Assembly (NCBI GenBank): GCA_022432975.1
Contig: CM039502.1
Coordinates: forward strand, 19,229,453-19,293,452
Length of the DNA stretch: 64,000 bases
From: Begonia masoniana
Taxonomy: Eukaryota; Streptophyta; Magnoliopsida; Cucurbitales; Begoniaceae
Direction: 5' to 3'
Numbering within the stretch: position 1 is the stretch's first letter; each line of letters begins with the position of its first letter. Made by a program: the position numbers and the translations under genes. Shown in pieces: positions 1 through 9,983 of the stretch. The notes below the pieces were generated by a model, which worked only from the letters and a program-made list of their open reading frames with translations, was not told the DNA's origin and ran no database searches.

Positions 1-462
1 CACGAGAAATAACAGATCGGGATTCCGGGCTCCGATCAACTGCCTTTACAGATTTGGATTGAACTTCACGGGCGTCAATCCACTGCCGTTACAAGTTTGA
101 GTTTGTAAAATATTAAGCTCAGACTACAATCTCACAAAAATGAATCTCAAGTTAGGATTGAGAGATGTAGAGAAGAATGCATAGTGTGAAAATAACTTCC
201 GGAGTTAGGGCTCAGAATTCAAATTGGCAAAAGTTAGTCTTCGCCTTTTCTTCTGCTTATATACTCTGTATAAAAATGCTTCACAGATTGAATGCTTCTT
301 TCTTCAAATTGGGAGAAATGTTACCGTTGGAAAGCATCCGTACTGAAGCAACTATCCGTTGCTTCTGAAAATGTTGTTCGTCGTCGCCATTAAAGGTCTG
401 GAGTTAATGCTGAAAACGTACGTCACTGTACTTCGCGGCTAACTTTGAATTCTGGGCGGAAG
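1..462. repeat. LTR-like segment, copy 1 of a direct duplication
   Basis: This segment recurs at 1855-2313 with only scattered indels and substitutions. Both copies begin CACGAGAAATAACAG and end at TTCTGGGCGGAAG or TTCTGGCGGAAG, and each leads into a CATCGGCAGATG array. It has a TATA-like GCTTATATACTC at about 256-267 and no long reading frame. The text upstream of copy 2 has the ACGTGGTTCGGCC and CCTACGTCCACG phrases that I associate with plant LTRs. I infer an LTR fragment; the superfamily is not settled. Confidence 0.55.
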
Positions 463-499
463 TTCACCGCAGATGCAACTTATGAGCAGAGACACGTCA

Positions 500-1562
500 T
501 CGTGGATGCAGCTTGAATGCCATCGGCATAGTGTATCCTGAAATTCCATCGGCAAGATGATGCATCCTTAAATTTCATCGGCAGATGTGGCTTCAAACAC
601 CATCGGCAGATGCATCCTTAAATTTCATCGGCAGATGCATCCTTAAATTTCATCGGCAGATGCATCCTTAAATTTCATCGGCAGATGCATCCTTAAATTT
701 CATCGGCAGATGCATCCTTAAATTTCATCGGCAGATGCATCCTTAAATTTCATCGGCAGATGCATCCTTAAATTTCATCGGCAGATGTGGCTTCAAACAC
801 CATCGGCAGATGTGGCTTCAAACACCATCGGCAGATGTGGCTTCAAACACCATCGGCAGATGTGGCTTCAAACACCATCGGCAGATGTGGCTTCAAACAC
901 CATCGGCAGATGTGGCTTCAAACACCATCGGCAGATGCATCCTTAAATTTCATCGGCAGATGCATCCTTAAATTTCATCGGCAGATGCATCCTTAAATTT
1001 CATCGGCAGATGCATCCTTAAATTTCATCGGCAGATGTGGCTTCAAACACCATCGGCAGATGCATCCTTAAATTTCATCGGCAGATGCATCCTTAAATTT
1101 CATCGGCAGATGCATCCTTAAATTTCATCGGCAGATGTGGCTTCAAACACCATCGGCAGATGTGGCTTCAAACACCATCGGCAGATGCATCCTTAAATTT
1201 CATCGGCAGATGTGGCTTCAAACACCATCGGCAGATGTGGCTTCAAACACCATCGGCAGATGTGGCTTCAAACACCATCGGCAGATGCATCCTTAAATTT
1301 CATCGGCAGATGCATCCTTAAATTTCATCGGCAGATGTGGCTTCAAACACCATCGGCAGATGTGGCTTCAAACACCATCGGCAGATGTGGCTTCAAACAC
1401 CATCGGCAGATGTGGCTTCAAACACCATCGGCAGATGTGGCTTCAAACACCATCGGCAGATGCATCCTTAAATTTCATCGGCAGATGCATCCTTAAATTT
1501 CATCGGCAGATGCATCCTTAAATTTCATCGGCAGATGTGGCTTCAAACACCATCGGCAGATG
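500..1562 (+). repeat. 25-bp two-variant minisatellite (39 exact units)
   Basis: Two irregular units lead in. From 576 to 1550 there are exactly 39 head-to-tail 25-bp units, followed by a 12-base partial unit. Every unit starts with the constant CATCGGCAGATG and ends with one of two 13-base tails: A (TGGCTTCAAACAC, 19 units) or B (CATCCTTAAATTT, 20 units). The order is A1 B7 A6 B4 A1 B3 A2 B1 A3 B2 A5 B3 A1. I saw no third variant inside the exact block. Because 25 is not a multiple of 3, the short open frames across it have no coding meaning. The same 12-base core occurs in degenerate form in other LTRs of this window. Confidence 0.95.
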
Positions 1563-1854
1563 GAGAAGAAACCAATCGATAGGTTAAATAACGAACGAAA
1601 TAGAGGATTGAAAGGAGGAGCAAAATAGTAATTGAAGGACCGGAATTGTCTAAGAGGGGGGGACTTAGACTTTTAAAAAATTATCTAATAATCAATTAGT
1701 GTTACTCTCTTAATTAGTTTAATAGCAAATAAGGTAATATCAAAAATAAAGAGAGAGTAAGAGAGATTCAACACCAGTACTTTTTACGTGGTTCGGCCAA
1801 ACTGCCTACGTCCACGCTCCAAGGCTCACCCCTTGAAGATCCTTACCTTCTCCT
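1563..1854 (+). other. LTR-derived spacer between array and second LTR-like copy
   Basis: There is no gene here. The first ~80 bases (ACCAATCGATAGG, AAATAACGAACGAAATAG) resemble the early part of the Z LTR at about 55440-55520 (GAATCGTTGGGTAAATAACG), suggesting U3 from a Tekay-like LTR. From about 1680 the sequence is AT-rich, then carries TTTACGTGGTTCGGCC and TGCCTACGTCCACG at about 1783-1817, which I take as an LTR hallmark, and runs straight into the second copy of the duplicated segment. Confidence 0.45.
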
Positions 1855-2313
1855 CACGAGAAATAACAGATCGGGATTCCGGCTAGATCAACTGCATCAA
1901 CTGATTTGGATTGAACTTCACGGGCGTCAATCCACTGCGTTTACAAGTTTGAGTTTGTAAAATATTAAGCTCAGACTACAATCTCACAAAATGAATCTCA
2001 AGTTAGGATGAGAGATGTAGAGAAGAATGCAGAGTGTGAAAATAACTTTCGTAGTTAGGGCTCAGAATTCAAATTGGCAAAAGTTAGTCTTCGAGCCTTT
2101 TCTTCTGCTTATATACTCTGTATAAAAATGCTTCACAGAATTGAATGCTTCTTTCTTCAAATTGGAGAAATGTTACCGTTGGAAAGCATCCGTACTGAAG
2201 CAACTATCCGTTGCTTCTGAAAATGTTGTTCGTCGTCGCCATTAAAGGTCTGGAGTTAATGCTGAAAACGACGTCACTGTAGCTTCGCGGCTAACTTTGA
2301 ATTCTGGCGGAAG
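1855..2313. repeat. LTR-like segment, copy 2 of a direct duplication
   Basis: This is the near-identical copy of 1-462. Differences are mostly short indels, including a rearranged stretch near 1880-1905. It ends at TTCTGGCGGAAG and is followed at once by B-type 25-bp units. The repeated order (segment, then array) suggests a tandem duplication or unequal exchange involving the whole ~1.85-kb block. Confidence 0.6.
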
Positions 2314-2870
2314 CAGATGCATCCTTAAATTTCATCGGCAGATGCATCCTTAAATTTTATCGACAGGTGCATGCTTTAGTTAGCATCTCCTTTTGTCGTT
2401 TAGTCAATCGGCAGGAGCTGCTTCAAACATCATCGGCAGATGTGTCTTCAACTATCATCGGCAGATGTGTTTTCAAATATCATCGGCAGATGTGGCTTCA
2501 AACACCATCGGCAGATGAAACAGATAAGCGCTTGACACGTCATCGGCAGATGTCTTCATGACGCTATTGGCAGATGACTTCAAAACTCTATCGGCAGATG
2601 ACTTCAAAACGCTATCGGCAGAAGAAACATATAAGCACTGACCACGTCATCGGTAGATGCTCGCTTAGAGCTTCATGGGCAGATGAGACTTGTAAATGTT
2701 ATCGTCATATGCATCTCAACATGTCATGAACCGGCATCGGCAGAAGTAGCTTCAACAGCTATCGGCAAATGCACCTTGACATGACATCGGCAGATGTCTT
2801 CAAAAACGCTATCGGCAGATGCATCATTTCTTTGTCGTGTAGCGATCGGTATATGCAAGCCTGTTTTGCT
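2314..2870 (+). repeat. Degenerate CATCGGCAGATG array
   Basis: About 20 diverged units keep the core (CATCGGCAGATG, TATCGGCAGATG, CATCGGTAGATG) but with unequal spacing and many substitutions. Near 2830-2855 it reads TCGTGTAGCGATCGGTATATG. This matches TCATTTAGCGATCGGTGGATG in the 3' part of solo LTR S (about 46430-46455). I therefore read this as the old, uncorrected part of a Tekay-like LTR tail. Confidence 0.7.
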
Positions 2871-3617
2871 ATTTAATTCTGTATACTCAAACTGATTTAT
2901 TAGACAACTAAAATACTCTTTTCAAGGGTATTTCCAAATAAACTCATATTCATTATTCTCTTTAAATACACATAATCAAATTGTACACTAATTATACAAA
3001 TACATAATCAAAAACAAATTATGACTTAAACAATCTATAAGTCAACAGTAATTAGGGTTAATATTTTTATTAAAATCCAAAATACACCCCCCCCCCCCTC
3101 ACATTTCTTCTTCCTCCCACGCCAGAGAACCATTTCCCCCCCTGTTTCTGCGATCTCTCCCTCTCGTGGCGTTCTCCTCTCGTGCGACGATGGTTCCTCC
3201 AGCGGTCGATTTTCTTCCAATTTCCTTCAACGAATCAACACTCTAGGTAAGACTCTACTATCCTAGACGTTTAGTTTCCATTTTTAGGGTTGTTTTTTGT
3301 TATGAGTCGATTAGGTTTTTGTGAAAAATTATCGGGTTAGGTTAGAAATTGATAGGCTTATTGTAATTATGACTTTTGATGGTAGATTAAGAGTTTTTAT
3401 CGATAGTTAGGTTGAAATTGGTGGTTACAAGGGTTGTTAAGTTGGTTGGTTAGAGTTTAGGTTGGGATTGAGCTCTGAAGTAGTTACGGACTAGAGGTTT
3501 TGTTATGGACATATGGAGTTGATTATGTTACGTTAATGTAATAGGTTTGAGGGTTAATGAAAGTGAATGCTAATGTTGATGTTAATGTTTTATGGATAGG
3601 TTATCCAGTTGCAAGGC
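2871..3617 (+). mobile_element. Left part of Tekay-like LTR Y, interrupted by N1
   Basis: The true LTR start is not visible. The segment holds an AT-rich stretch, a C run at about 3086-3099, and a pyrimidine-rich leader that ends at 3246 in CTCTAG followed by GTAAGAC. The same layout occurs at 55705 in LTR Z and on the minus strand at 60190 in W. After 3246 the text is T/G-rich and intron-like up to TTGCAAGGC, where N1 is inserted. The LTR resumes at 9979. There are no coding regions; the one minus-strand frame over the leader is a by-product of pyrimidine bias. Confidence 0.6.
3613..3617. repeat. Target-site duplication AAGGC, left of N1
   Basis: AAGGC immediately precedes the TGTTAG end of N1. 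It is repeated directly after the TTATCA end at 9979-9983. A perfect 5-bp duplication is the expected footprint of LTR-retrotransposon integration. Confidence 0.9.
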
Positions 3618-4837
3618 TGTTAGTGATTTTCTACACCCTAACACAAGTGTACGTGTCGCTAACGAAGTAATAAAGTAAGTAAAAGTCGATCCCACGAGGA
3701 TATGCTTAATCAAATTAAATTGCTATAAAATTCTATAAAAATAAAATTGAGAATAATGAAAATATATGAGTGACAAGGACTAATAAAATAAAGTTACTCA
3801 TAATTAATAAAGATTCGAATTGAAATGAATTAAGATGATAAATATGGTAAAAGCCTTGGTTATGGTTGATTTCCTCATTACATGCATTTTACTACTGATA
3901 CTACATGAATGCTACAGCATTGATCACAGAACAACAAGAACTAATAATTTTTCTAAGGTTCTGTCGAATTGCATAGTTAAACTCGTTTCATAATTTCTTT
4001 TCAGTTTTGAAAAGGTAAAAACTTAATCTGAATTTTCATGTAAACCTATTCTTAACGCCAAATAAATTAATGTTAGCTACTTTGCAACAATTTTAATTTA
4101 GTTAATTACTCATGCATCTTCAATTCCTATTTACCTATCGATACAATAGGAATATGTGAAATCAAATTTGCCAATTGACACAAATTGAATTATGCAATCA
4201 AAATCATGAGAAATTGTTCAATGAAAAATACGTAGCATTCATAGATCAGAATAAAAACATGTAATGAGTACTTTCTTGTCTAACCAAGATAACAAAGTTT
4301 AGCCTAAAATCATAATAATAAACCTAAAAATAATAATATTCATAAACAACATCAACAGTAGAAGGGAAGAAGAAGAAGAATGTTTGGATGTCTCTGCCGC
4401 AGACCCCCTTTCTCCTTGATTTTCCTTGATTCTCCACTGCTCTCCTTTTTATTTTCCTTTTCTTTTTCATCAGCTTTCCAAAAATCTTCTCTTTCTTTTA
4501 TTCTAGGAAATTATCCAGCCAAATCCTTTTAAATTACTTTTTTATTAAAACATCGATCTTCCCTTTTGTATTTTCCCGCTAATAAATCTGCATTCAAATA
4601 AGAAAATATAATATCTGAATTAGTGATAAAAATCTACTATTTTTCGAGAATATGCATGAAATATATTAAATTCAACCAATCTGTTAATGCTGCAGCATCC
4701 TGCAGCATCCTGCAGCATCCTGCAGCATCCTGCAGCAATTATAGTATATTCCACCAACTTCTTCTTACATTCACTCAAATCATACAAGTTTTATCAATCA
4801 AAAATAGTATAAAATAACTTTAATTTAAAAGTTATCA
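3618..4837 (-). repeat. N1 3' LTR
   Basis: This LTR is 1,220 bp and aligns along its whole length with 8793-9978 (1,186 bp). It starts TGTTAGTGATTTTCTACACC and ends GTTATCA in plus orientation. Part of the length difference is a local expansion of CTGCAGCATC, four copies at 4690-4729, where the other LTR has only one ACAGCATCCTGCAGC stretch near 9862. No coding region is evident; the two short plus-strand frames are not conserved between LTRs. Confidence 0.9.
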
Positions 4838-6190
4838 AATACCTTCAAAATTGAACCAGTACTCGTCCTCGAGTGGTGCAAAATAAAATTCCTAAGATAC
4901 TATCAATAAACTCTATGTAATTTTAACAATATTTCAAAATTTGTAAATTTTTGAAAAATTTCACTATCACAATTAAAATCAATCAATATAGATTTATTTC
5001 CCAATGAACTAATTTTTCATAGTGCGTGTGTGCTCAAACTCCTTTTGAATTGCAAAGTTCAAAAATCAAAACTAAACATCACAATGAATATCATAGAATA
5101 CCAATTCTTCAATGTCTTTCCTAAGTCAATTAGTTTTCAAAGGTTTTTTTGTTTTTTTATTTTTATTTTTTTTATTAAGCAATAATATAATACACAAATA
5201 AGTAAGGGTGATATACAATTTTTTGTATTGACTTTCTCTATAAGTCACACTACCTTTTTACGCGATTGACAACATTGGTCATTAAGGCCTCCGGTTACTC
5301 AGTAGTGTCACTTAAAAATACATACTCATATAAAATAATAGAGGAGTATAGTCAATAATTATGCAACGAAGTTCCTCTAATTTATTTCTACCCATCGAGT
5401 ATCCAAAAGGCTCACTCGAAATTGAAAGTAGATTAGGAAATTGCATTTTTTTTTATCTTTATTATATTCTGCTTTGTTTGCTTTTTTTTTTATAAGAAGT
5501 TTTTTATTGCTAATTTCCTTCATCAAACACTGAATTGTTGTCATCTACCTATAATTGTAAGGTCTAGTAAAGATGATATTCCTAAGCAATTAAAAGAAGC
5601 TTGTGTGTTAGGAAAAAAATAAGCTCATGAGAATAAATCTAAATTAATTCCTAATAATGTGTGGCAGTGACATTATTCAATAACTTACTCAATTAGGAAA
5701 CACTTGAAAATTTCATTACTATTCATTGGGTATTTGTCGCGCCAACAATCACTTTTCTACCCATCCTATTTTATCCCTACCCCCAAACTCAAACTCGACA
5801 GTGTCCCCACTGTCGAACAAAATAGAGTTCAACATTTAAACAAAACAAAGCAAAACTAAGAGGTAAGTACTTCCCTGGAGTCTCATTCGTCGTTTCATTA
5901 GATGCAGGGTTTCGGGTTGCTGTGCCATTTTATTTTGCTGAAACAGCATGTCTTCCATGATTTGTTGTTGAAAGATGATGCTCTTGGCTGATGCTACAGC
6001 TCCACTTGCAGCATTTGGATTGTGTGATGACTTTCTTTTCGGTGCTTCCTTTTCACCAGTTTCTCCTTCCCCTAATTGTCTAGACCTGAGTTTTTTTGTT
6101 TTTTTTTAATTGCTACAGCAAACATTGCAGCATCAAGCAAAAACTTAAAAAAAAATAGAAAAGAAAAACAAAAGAAAAGGATATCAGAAA
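4838..6190 (-). other. N1 3' noncoding region
   Basis: This 1.35-kb stretch lies between the post-pol motif and the 3' LTR. Read on the minus strand, about 5735-5830 carries GTCGAGTTTGAGTTTGGGGG, a phrase typical of the region downstream of pol in Athila/Tat elements. From about 6070 to 5870 the minus strand has an open, glutamine-rich stretch of roughly 70 codons with no start that I can justify. The rest is AT-rich with T and A runs and no gene. I see no strong polypurine tract next to the LTR. Confidence 0.55.
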
Positions 6191-6217
6191 TTGGGTTGCC
6201 TCCCAATAAGCGCTTGA
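6191..6217 (-). other. Conserved post-pol motif of Athila/Tat elements
   Basis: On the minus strand this reads AAGCGCTTATTGGGAGGCAACCCAA, broken here as CAAGCGCTTATTGG + GAGGCAACCCAA. Plant Athila/Tat-type elements commonly carry a GGGAGGCAACCC phrase just after pol. Its survival next to the missing pol supports an internal deletion of an originally complete element. Confidence 0.6.
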
Positions 6218-6257
6218 TTTTTAAGTCTTCAGCCTGACTTTCTCATGCTTCACGTTT

Positions 6258-7434
6258 CTATGCTTTGTGGCCATTGCTTTGTGGACGATATGCTATGGTC
6301 ACTTTATGTTTGATGTGAGAGGGCAGGTGTTTCAGCTCCAGTGTTGGTGCCACTTCGCTAGATGGCTGAAAGCTTTCTGGACTATCTTTTGTTCTGATTA
6401 GTGCCTCAAACTGCTTTCTATAGTTGTGAGAAAGTTGTTTTGTTTCTTCTTCCTTTATTTCTTCTAATATACTAAAATAATCTTTTTCATCATAAGGACA
6501 TTTCTTGGCCTTCAAAACATTGAATGTGATCTGCTGGTCATTCACCCTCATGGTGAGCTCTCCTTTTTGCACGTCGATAAGTGTTCTCCCCATAGCTAAG
6601 AAAGGTCTTCCCAAAATTATGGGAACTTCATGGTCTACTTCATAGTCCAGTATAAAAGTCTGCTGGAAAAATAAACTTGTCTACCTTCACAAGTACGTCT
6701 TCTATCTTCCCTTGATGATGAGTCAGTGAGCGATCTGCAAGTTGCAAGGTTATAGTGGTGGGTCGAACTTCTCATATTCCTAGTTTCCTGAAAGTCGATA
6801 TGGGCATTAGGTTAATACTTGCTCCTAGGTCCCATAGAGCTTTTCCAAAATAGTTGTTGCCGATCGTGCAAGGAATGGTGAAGCTACCTGGGTCTTTTAA
6901 TTTCGGTGGAATCTTGTTCTGTAGGATGTAGCTTGTCTTTTCAGTCATGCCCACCAGTTCATATTCTCCTAGCTTTCTTTTCTTGGACAGAACATCCTTC
7001 ATAAATTTTGCATAGTTGGGCATTTGTTCAAGTGCTTCCACCAAGGGCACATTAATGTGGAGCTGTTTAAGAACATCAAGGAATCTTTTAGACTGTTTAT
7101 CCTGGTTGTGTTTCTTTAGTCTCTGAGGAAATGGTGGTGGTGGTTTCTGCATTCTTAACTCTTCCTGCTGTTTCTGTGGTGATGCTACAACATCAGTCGA
7201 GGGATTGCTTTTTTCTATTTTATTTGATTCTTCGTCTTCAATCATCATGTTTTGATTTCTCGAATTCTCTACTTTTTGTTGTTTTTCTAGAATTTCTAGT
7301 TCCCTTCCATTCCTCAATACTATGGCTTTGCAATGCTCTTTACCTGGTCTCTGTGGAACTTCAGTGTCACTTGGTAGTTGCCCAGTATTTCTTGTGCTTA
7401 AAGATTGGGCCAGTTGCTCCATTTGTGTCTCTAT
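6258..7434 (-). pseudogene. N1 gag C-terminus and aspartic protease (broken)
   Basis: This encodes the gag/protease junction and retroviral-type aspartic protease of the polyprotein. The longest open part (7422-6772) starts with a region leading into AIVLRNGRELE, then a proline/lysine-rich linker, then the protease active-site phrase DLGASINLMP near its end. That places the catalytic Asp in a DLG context, as is usual in this lineage. A frameshift or stop near 6770 separates it from the downstream part (6614-6258), which has GRPFLAMGRTLIDVQKGEL, the family's usual sequence leading toward RT. RT never follows. Known: protease matures the Gag-Pol precursor. Inferred: the copy is dead, and its family was probably active elsewhere. 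Confidence 0.8.
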
Positions 7435-8693
7435 ATTCTTTATTGATGCAGCCCAAGTTCTGCAAGATCACGTCTGTCTTAGCAGCATATTCTCTGGCTA
7501 AGTTCTTTGGTTGCTCTTAATGCATTAAAGTATGAGTTGGCTGTGAGAAACCTTGAATGTAATTTTCAGCTTGTCTGGTTGGTGCTATAGCATTCTGCTG
7601 CTGCGAATCCCATTGAAAATTTGGGTGCTGCTTCCAGCCGAGATTGTAGGTCTGCGAGTAAGGGTTATTGTTTCTATTATATCCCACATAATTTGCAGAT
7701 TCTGGGTTGGTGCGGCATGAGTTGTCATCGTGATTCTCTCCATAAAAAAATGCATGAAATTTCTCTGGTTGTTGGCTTCGGTGGTTTGTTCATCGCCTTG
7801 ATCGCATTTTCCATCATAGCAATTTTTGCATTTAAAGTAGCAACTTCATCTAAATCATAAACCCCAGCTGCTCGCCTTGTAAAGTAATTTCTGTCTGAAG
7901 GGCATTGATAGTTGTTTACTGTCATTCTCTCCAGCAAGTCATAAGCTTCATTGAAGGATTTAGAGAGAAGTGTTCTGTTTGCTGCAGCATCAATAATTGA
8001 TCTTGTCTGGCCATTTAGTCCATTATAAAACGTTTCGAGTTCAATCCAGTGTGATATCCCATGATTAGGACATTGCCTCAATAGTTCTTTAAACCTATCT
8101 CAAGCCTCATAAAGTGACTCACCATCCCTCCGTTGAAAACTGATGATTTCATTCCTCATTCTGGCATTCCTCACTAGTCGATGATATTTCATAATAAATT
8201 TCTTGGCTAAATCTCCCCACGTAGTGATAGTATTTGATGGAATGCTGTTCAACCAATCTTGTGCTCGGTCTCTTAAAAAATACGGGAATAGTTTGAGCCT
8301 TAATGTTTCAGCAGAAACTCCAGGAAAGTGAAACGAGTCGCTCACTTCTCCAAATACTTTGAGATGACGATGAGGATTGTCTGTGACCATTCCACTAAAT
8401 TGTCTAACAATTTGAAGCATCTGAAACATGACCGGTTTAATCTCAAATGAGGTGGTATTTAATTCTGGTCTCACAATACCAGAATTCAGATCGTCGAGCG
8501 TGGGAATGGCGAAGTCTTGAATAGGTCGATCTCGGTCATCAATTATTCGATTCAGAATGATTCCACTTTCTTCATAGTTATCCATATTAGCTTCTGCAAT
8601 GATTTGTCGCTGATGTTGCCTTCTTCTCTCTCGAAACGTGTGTTCAATCTCTCGGTCGAGTGCAATAAAATCCTTGTTGTCCTCGCCAGGCAT
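7435..8693 (-). pseudogene. N1 gag (broken)
   Basis: This is the gag-type nucleocapsid precursor. I chose the Met at 8693 (MPGEDNKD...), about 78 bp downstream of the primer site. An upstream in-frame Met would begin inside the LTR and cross the primer site. The retrotransposon gag domain is recognisable from FPYFLRDRAQDWLNSIP and TWGDLAKKFIMKYH (about residues 130-165 from this start). A single stop at about 8100 interrupts an otherwise continuous frame; the context EA-stop-DRFKELLR suggests TGG changed to TGA. The frame then runs to about 7725, shifts, and has a further stop near 7519 before joining the protease segment. No zinc knuckle is obvious. Confidence 0.82.
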
Positions 8694-8770
8694 AAAATGT
8701 ACATTAAGAAAATAAACCAAAAAAAATGAATATAAAAAATTATAGCAAAATAAAATAATTAAGAAATATC

Positions 8771-8788
8771 CCCGGCAACGGCGCCAAA
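8771..8788 (-). other. N1 primer-binding site
   Basis: The minus strand reads TTTGGCGCCGTTGCCGGG, ending four bases before the 5' LTR at 8793. This is the well-known primer-site phrase of Athila/Tat-type plant gypsy elements. It fixes the element's orientation and identifies 8793-9978 as the 5' LTR. Confidence 0.85.
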
Positions 8789-8792
8789 AATT

Positions 8793-9978
8793 TGTTAGTG
8801 ATTTTCTACACCCTAACGCAAGTGCACGTATCGCTAACGAAGTAATAAAGTAAGTAAAATTCGATCCCACGAGGATATGTTTAATCAAATTAAATTGCTA
8901 TAAAATTCTATAAAAATAAAATTGAGAATAATGAAAATATATAAGTGGCAAGGACTGATAAAATAAAGTTTCTCAAAATTAATAAAGACTCGAATTGAAA
9001 TGAATTAAGATGATAAATATGGTAAAAGCTTTGGTTAGGGTTGATTTCCTTATTACATGCATTTTACTACTGATGCTAAATGAATGCTATAGCCTTGATC
9101 ACAGAACAACAAGAACTAATAATCTTTTTAGGGTTCTGTCGAATTTCCTAGTTAAACTCGATTCAGAATTTCTTTTCAGCTTTTAAAAGGTAAAAACTTA
9201 ATCTGAATTTTCATGTAAACCTATTCTTAACGCCAAATAAATTAATGTTAGCTACTTTGCAACAATTTTGATTTAGTTAATTACTCATGCATCTTCAATT
9301 CCTATTTACCTATCGATACAATAGGAATATGTGAAATCAAATTTGCCTATCGACACAAATTGAATTATGCAATCAAAATCATGAGAAATCGTTCAATAAA
9401 AAATACGTAGCATTCATAGATTATAATAAAAACATGTAATGAGTACTCTCTTGTCTAACAAAGATAAAAAAGTTTAGCCTAAAATCATAATAATAAACCT
9501 AAAAATAATAATTTTCATGAACAACATCAATAGTAGAAGGGAAGAAGAAGAAGAATGTTTGGATGTCTCTGACGCAGATCCCCATTTCTCCTTGATTCTC
9601 CACTGCCAAAATCTCCTTTTTATTTTCCTTTTCTTTTTCATCAGCCTCCCAAAAATCTTCTCTTTCCTTTATTCTAGGAAATTATCCAGCCACATCCTTT
9701 TAAATTGCTTCTCTATTAAAACATCGATATTCCCTTTTGTATTTTTTTGCTAATAAATCTGCATTCAAATTAGAAAATATAAAATTTGAATTAGTGATAA
9801 AAATCTGCTATTTTTCAAGAATATGCATGAAATACTTTAAATTCAACCAATCTTTTGATGCTACAGCATCCTGCAGCAATTATAGTACATTCCACCAATT
9901 TCTTCTTACATTCACTCAAATCATATAAGTTTTATCAATTAAAAATAGTATAAAATAACTCTAATTTAAGAGTTATCA
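8793..9978 (-). repeat. N1 5' LTR
   Basis: This LTR is 1,186 bp, the partner of 3618-4837, with the same TGTTAGTGATTTTC...GTTATCA ends. It lies next to the primer site and is followed by the AAGGC duplication. The two LTRs differ by scattered substitutions and small indels rather than being identical, so the insertion is not very recent, even though the target duplication is still perfect. Confidence 0.9.
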
Positions 9979-9983
9979 AAGGC
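9979..9983. repeat. Target-site duplication AAGGC, right of N1
   Basis: This exact copy of 3613-3617 lies directly after the LTR end TTATCA. Beyond it, LTR Y continues (CAAGTGAACAAACTG...). Confidence 0.9.

Larger units (their letters stand above)
3618..9978 (-). mobile_element. N1: Athila/Tat-type gypsy element lacking RT, RNase H and integrase
   Basis: This is a complete insertion of 6,361 bp. It has an LTR at each end (3618-4837 and 8793-9978), TG...CA termini, a perfect AAGGC target duplication, and a minus-strand primer site next to the right LTR. Minus-strand order is LTR, PBS, gag, protease, a conserved post-pol motif, a noncoding 3' region, LTR. Between the end of the protease-linker sequence (about 6258) and the post-pol motif (6217) there is no room for RT, RNase H or integrase. 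The element is thus a non-autonomous deletion derivative that must have been moved by enzymes supplied in trans. The lineage call comes from the primer site and from protease sequence DLGASINLMP. Confidence 0.88.

Noticed and set aside
787..1496. Plus-strand frames of 69 and 94 codons in the minisatellite
   Set aside because: They cross the 25-bp repeat with a 75-base frame cycle; no start context or conservation.
576..1550. Resemblance to a CRISPR array (constant 12-mer with alternating 13-mers)
   Set aside because: Only two tail sequences recur, repeats are too short, and the context is plant LTR DNA with no cas genes.
7131..7860. Plus-strand frames of 129 and 79 codons with hydrophobic segments
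   Set aside because: They are antisense to N1 gag and protease, whose minus-strand motifs are clear.
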